Positions 62,075-64,000 of a stretch of DNA of 64,000 nucleotides are shown piece by piece. The stretch is taken from the NCBI GenBank assembly GCA_031278095.1, contig JAITLC010000011.1, forward strand, positions 31,842 through 95,841, read 5' to 3'. Position numbers and translations under genes: made by a program. The number at the start of each line of letters is the position of its first letter. Position 1 is the stretch's first letter. The stretch is from Treponema sp. (GTDB lineage: Bacteria; Spirochaetota; Spirochaetia; Treponematales; Breznakiellaceae). The notes beneath the pieces were generated by a model. That model saw only the letters and a program-made list of their open reading frames with translations. It did not search any database and was not told where the DNA came from.

Positions 62075-64000
62075 AAGAAGACACGTTCTTTGTTCCCGTA
62101 CTTGAAAAAGGCAAAGACGGAACCTCTGTTTGTTCACTTTATCATGTCCGGACAATCAACGGCGGAATCGGCGGAATCGGCGGCGTTAAGGCATTCGGTG
62201 ATTATTTGACCGCATGTTTTAAAAACCTTCGTATGGAAGAACTGCCAATAGTTATGGTCAACATCCTCCGTTTCTCCGATAAAAAACCGATGAACAATCT
62301 CACCGAAAATACACGCTCCGTCTTTTTGGGGCTCTTTATCCAAATTTACCGCCGTCATCTTCATCTTAAGTATCAGGATGATTGGAATTCAATTACTGTT
62401 ACCGGTGATCTTGTCCCACTCGACGGCAGAACGAATCTTAAGGCGGCGAAGGACATTGCCGGGAAATATCAGGGAGTACTCGACTATGCGGATCAGCGTT
62501 CCGATAAAGAAAAACATCTTTTCCTTTATATAACGAACGGCGATCCGCTTAATCTTAAACCGCGATCCAATATTGAGATCAAGGTTTTTGGCCCAGAAGA
62601 TTCCCTCTTTGCGCTGCTCTATTTTATTTTTGGTCCTGCTCCCCTGGAAATTGACGAAAACAGGCTCAATGAACAGCAAAAGGTACTGGTTAAAAATATC
62701 AGCGGCTTCCGGTATATACGTCCCAAGGGCTTTTACGACATGGAAGAGCGTGTGTGTGACCGGTTCTATAAAGGTTGCTTTATCTACGGCGAAGGGGATA
62801 CGGGGAAGAGTTCGTGTGCCAGGGCGCTTTCGGCCCTGCTTTTAAACAGAGGTATGATCTATGCTCCGTTGTGGATACAGGTAAGCGGTAAATTGTATGA
62901 TCGTCGATCTAATAGTCCTTCACAGGATGCAGACAACCGCGATGACTATCTTGAAGATTACGATAATTCCGAGGAACAGTATTTGATCGTAAAAATCCGC
63001 ACGGAATTGACCAATGCCGCCGCCGGTGTATTGGTAAACACTCCGGAAAACAAGCGCTATGCCATCGTACTTGATAATCTTGAATTTTCCCCGGATAAAA
63101 TTAAAAAACTGCTGAACTCCTTAAAGAACGTTACGGCTTCTCTTTTCAGGCTTGCGCCCTATATCATTGTTACCAGCAGGTCCGCCTGTGACGAAAATTC
63201 GCTTGATGATTTTGGCATAAAGCTGCAAAAGGCGCCGGAACTCGGCAAGGATTCCATTTCCGCCTATATCGACAGCCTGGTTGACGGCAGGGAGTATAAA
63301 GACAAGATAGAACGGGGCAGGCAGAGTGCGGAATATTATTCCTTTTTGGAAGAACTGTACGCAAATTACCGCTGGTATCCCGGAGTAATAAAGACGCTCA
63401 TATCCTTCTTGCGGTACGAAGAGACAGACGATTTATTGGTGGCGGCAAAACAGCTTGGAACCGGACAGAGCACTATACAAGACAAGCAGAAAGAGATGTT
63501 TTACAAGGTCTTTACCTACATGGACGAAACCGCGCAATGTCTCCTTTTTACTCTTATGGGAATGGGCAGCCCCGGCAGCAGCCATGAAAGAGATGAAATA
63601 TTTAGTCGAATGTCTAGACTGTTTAACAATTTAAAAAGCAGGGAAACAAAAGAGCGTTTCGGCAATGCCCTGGGGAATTTACTGGATAGTAACTTCATCT
63701 ACAGAGAACAAAACCATTCGAGTTACGGAATAAAAACACTGCCCTATCTGCTTTTCATGTTCAATGAACATTTTAATGGCATTGAACTGGTTTCCGGAGA
63801 AAGCGTGAGGGAGTATGTACTTGCGCCCTGCTGGAAGTTTTATATAGCCTTGGAGCATGATCAGCCTTACGCTGTTGTTAAAAAGCTCCTGGATCAGTAC
63901 TCAAACGAAGAGTTGATGCTTGATAACGATGACTTTATGCTTGCCGCTGAAAAGTTTTCAAGTCCTGACAAGCTCGATCTTCTGCTTGAGCATGGCTGCG
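62071..64000 (+). CDS. STAND-like P-loop NTPase, cut by window end
   Basis: An open frame of 643 codons without a stop to the last base. GTG at 62071 overlaps the previous gene's stop. Residues 1-220 form an N-terminal domain with a glycine-rich run (GGIGGIGG) and an ITVTGDL segment faintly recalling Lon-type domains. The P-loop GEGDTGKSS is at 240-248, a Walker-B-like AIVLDNLEF at 331-339, and a sensor-like YIIVTSR at 364-370. That order and sequence fit NACHT/NB-ARC-type STAND ATPases. A helical C-terminal region begins near 500 and is incomplete. STAND proteins often act in anti-phage defence or regulated cell death. Confidence 0.65.
   Translation, partial: MKEDTFFVPVLEKGKDGTSVCSLYHVRTINGGIGGIGGVKAFGDYLTACFKNLRMEELPIVMVNILRFSDKKPMNNLTENTRSVFLGLFIQIYRRHLHLKYQDDWNSITVTGDLVPLDGRTNLKAAKDIAGKYQGVLDYADQRSDKEKHLFLYITNGDPLNLKPRSNIEIKVFGPEDSLFALLYFIFGPAPLEIDENRLNEQQKVLVKNISGFRYIRPKGFYDMEERVCDRFYKGCFIYGEGDTGKSSCARALSALLLNRGMIYAPLWIQVSGKLYDRRSNSPSQDADNRDDYLEDYDNSEEQYLIVKIRTELTNAAAGVLVNTPENKRYAIVLDNLEFSPDKIKKLLNSLKNVTASLFRLAPYIIVTSRSACDENSLDDFGIKLQKAPELGKDSISAYIDSLVDGREYKDKIERGRQSAEYYSFLEELYANYRWYPGVIKTLISFLRYEETDDLLVAAKQLGTGQSTIQDKQKEMFYKVFTYMDETAQCLLFTLMGMGSPGSSHERDEIFSRMSRLFNNLKSRETKERFGNALGNLLDSNFIYREQNHSSYGIKTLPYLLFMFNEHFNGIELVSGESVREYVLAPCWKFYIALEHDQPYAVVKKLLDQYSNEELMLDNDDFMLAAEKFSSPDKLDLLLEHGC

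Noticed and set aside
62160..62185. Short GGCGGAATC repeat in the STAND gene as a contingency locus
   Set aside because: Only two full 9-bp units, which keep the frame; too short to support slippage-based switching.

Overview
This 64 kb window looks like chromosomal DNA of a moderately GC-rich anaerobic spirochaete, most likely Treponema-like and possibly from an insect gut. That assignment is inference. It rests on InlB-repeat and short lipoproteins, the branched-chain operon built around citramalate synthase, a complete histidine-to-one-carbon route, and a large purine-fermentation locus. There is one tRNA (tRNA-Arg, anticodon TCT). I see no CRISPR array, prophage, rRNA or intact insertion sequence.

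Layout. 1-5.8 kb: a LarA-family (DUF2088) protein facing the sbcDC nuclease pair. 5.8-6.4 kb: tRNA-Arg, then a leader that encodes a short peptide with an ILLVPII run, read here as an attenuator. 6.4-16.8 kb: ilvN-ilvC-leuA-cimA-leuB-ilvD-ilvB, then a HAD phosphatase. 16.8-18.05 kb: a scar of gene remnants and stacked palindromes. 18-24.8 kb: an InlB-repeat lipoprotein with a T12G15 tract upstream, an acyl-CoA ligase, a diguanylate cyclase and a YesL-like membrane protein. 24.9-31.3 kb: hutI-ftcD-fchA, hutH and hutU, converting histidine to glutamate and one-carbon folate. 31.3-37.6 kb: a phosphatase, rpsU, an M23 peptidase, recJ, recO and argA.

38.4-54.3 kb holds a selenium-dependent molybdenum-hydroxylase and purine-degradation locus. 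It runs as two divergent operons from a gap of about 45 bp. Leftward: selD-yedF-DUF3343-yqeC, a three-subunit molybdenum hydroxylase, and carbamate kinase. Rightward: mocA, a fused Se-dependent xanthine dehydrogenase, ygfK, ssnA and yqeB. In the inferred scheme SelD, YedF, YqeB and YqeC supply the labile selenium, MocA completes the cofactor, the hydroxylases, YgfK and SsnA process purines, and carbamate kinase makes ATP. FtcD and FchA next door could take the formimino groups that purine fermentation releases. ygfK carries an in-frame tandem 66-bp insertion.

55-59.6 kb: a leftward operon with a small unknown protein, a radical SAM enzyme, a multi-pass membrane protein, a second radical SAM enzyme and a PreA-like flavoprotein without a canonical start codon. 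59.7 kb to the right edge: three overlapping genes, two unrecognised and one encoding a STAND-like P-loop NTPase that runs off the window. This is the best candidate for an undescribed (possibly defence) system.

A dispersed palindrome family with ends of the form TGAnnCTGTTCC occurs throughout. Several copies provide the TGA stop codon of the adjoining gene.
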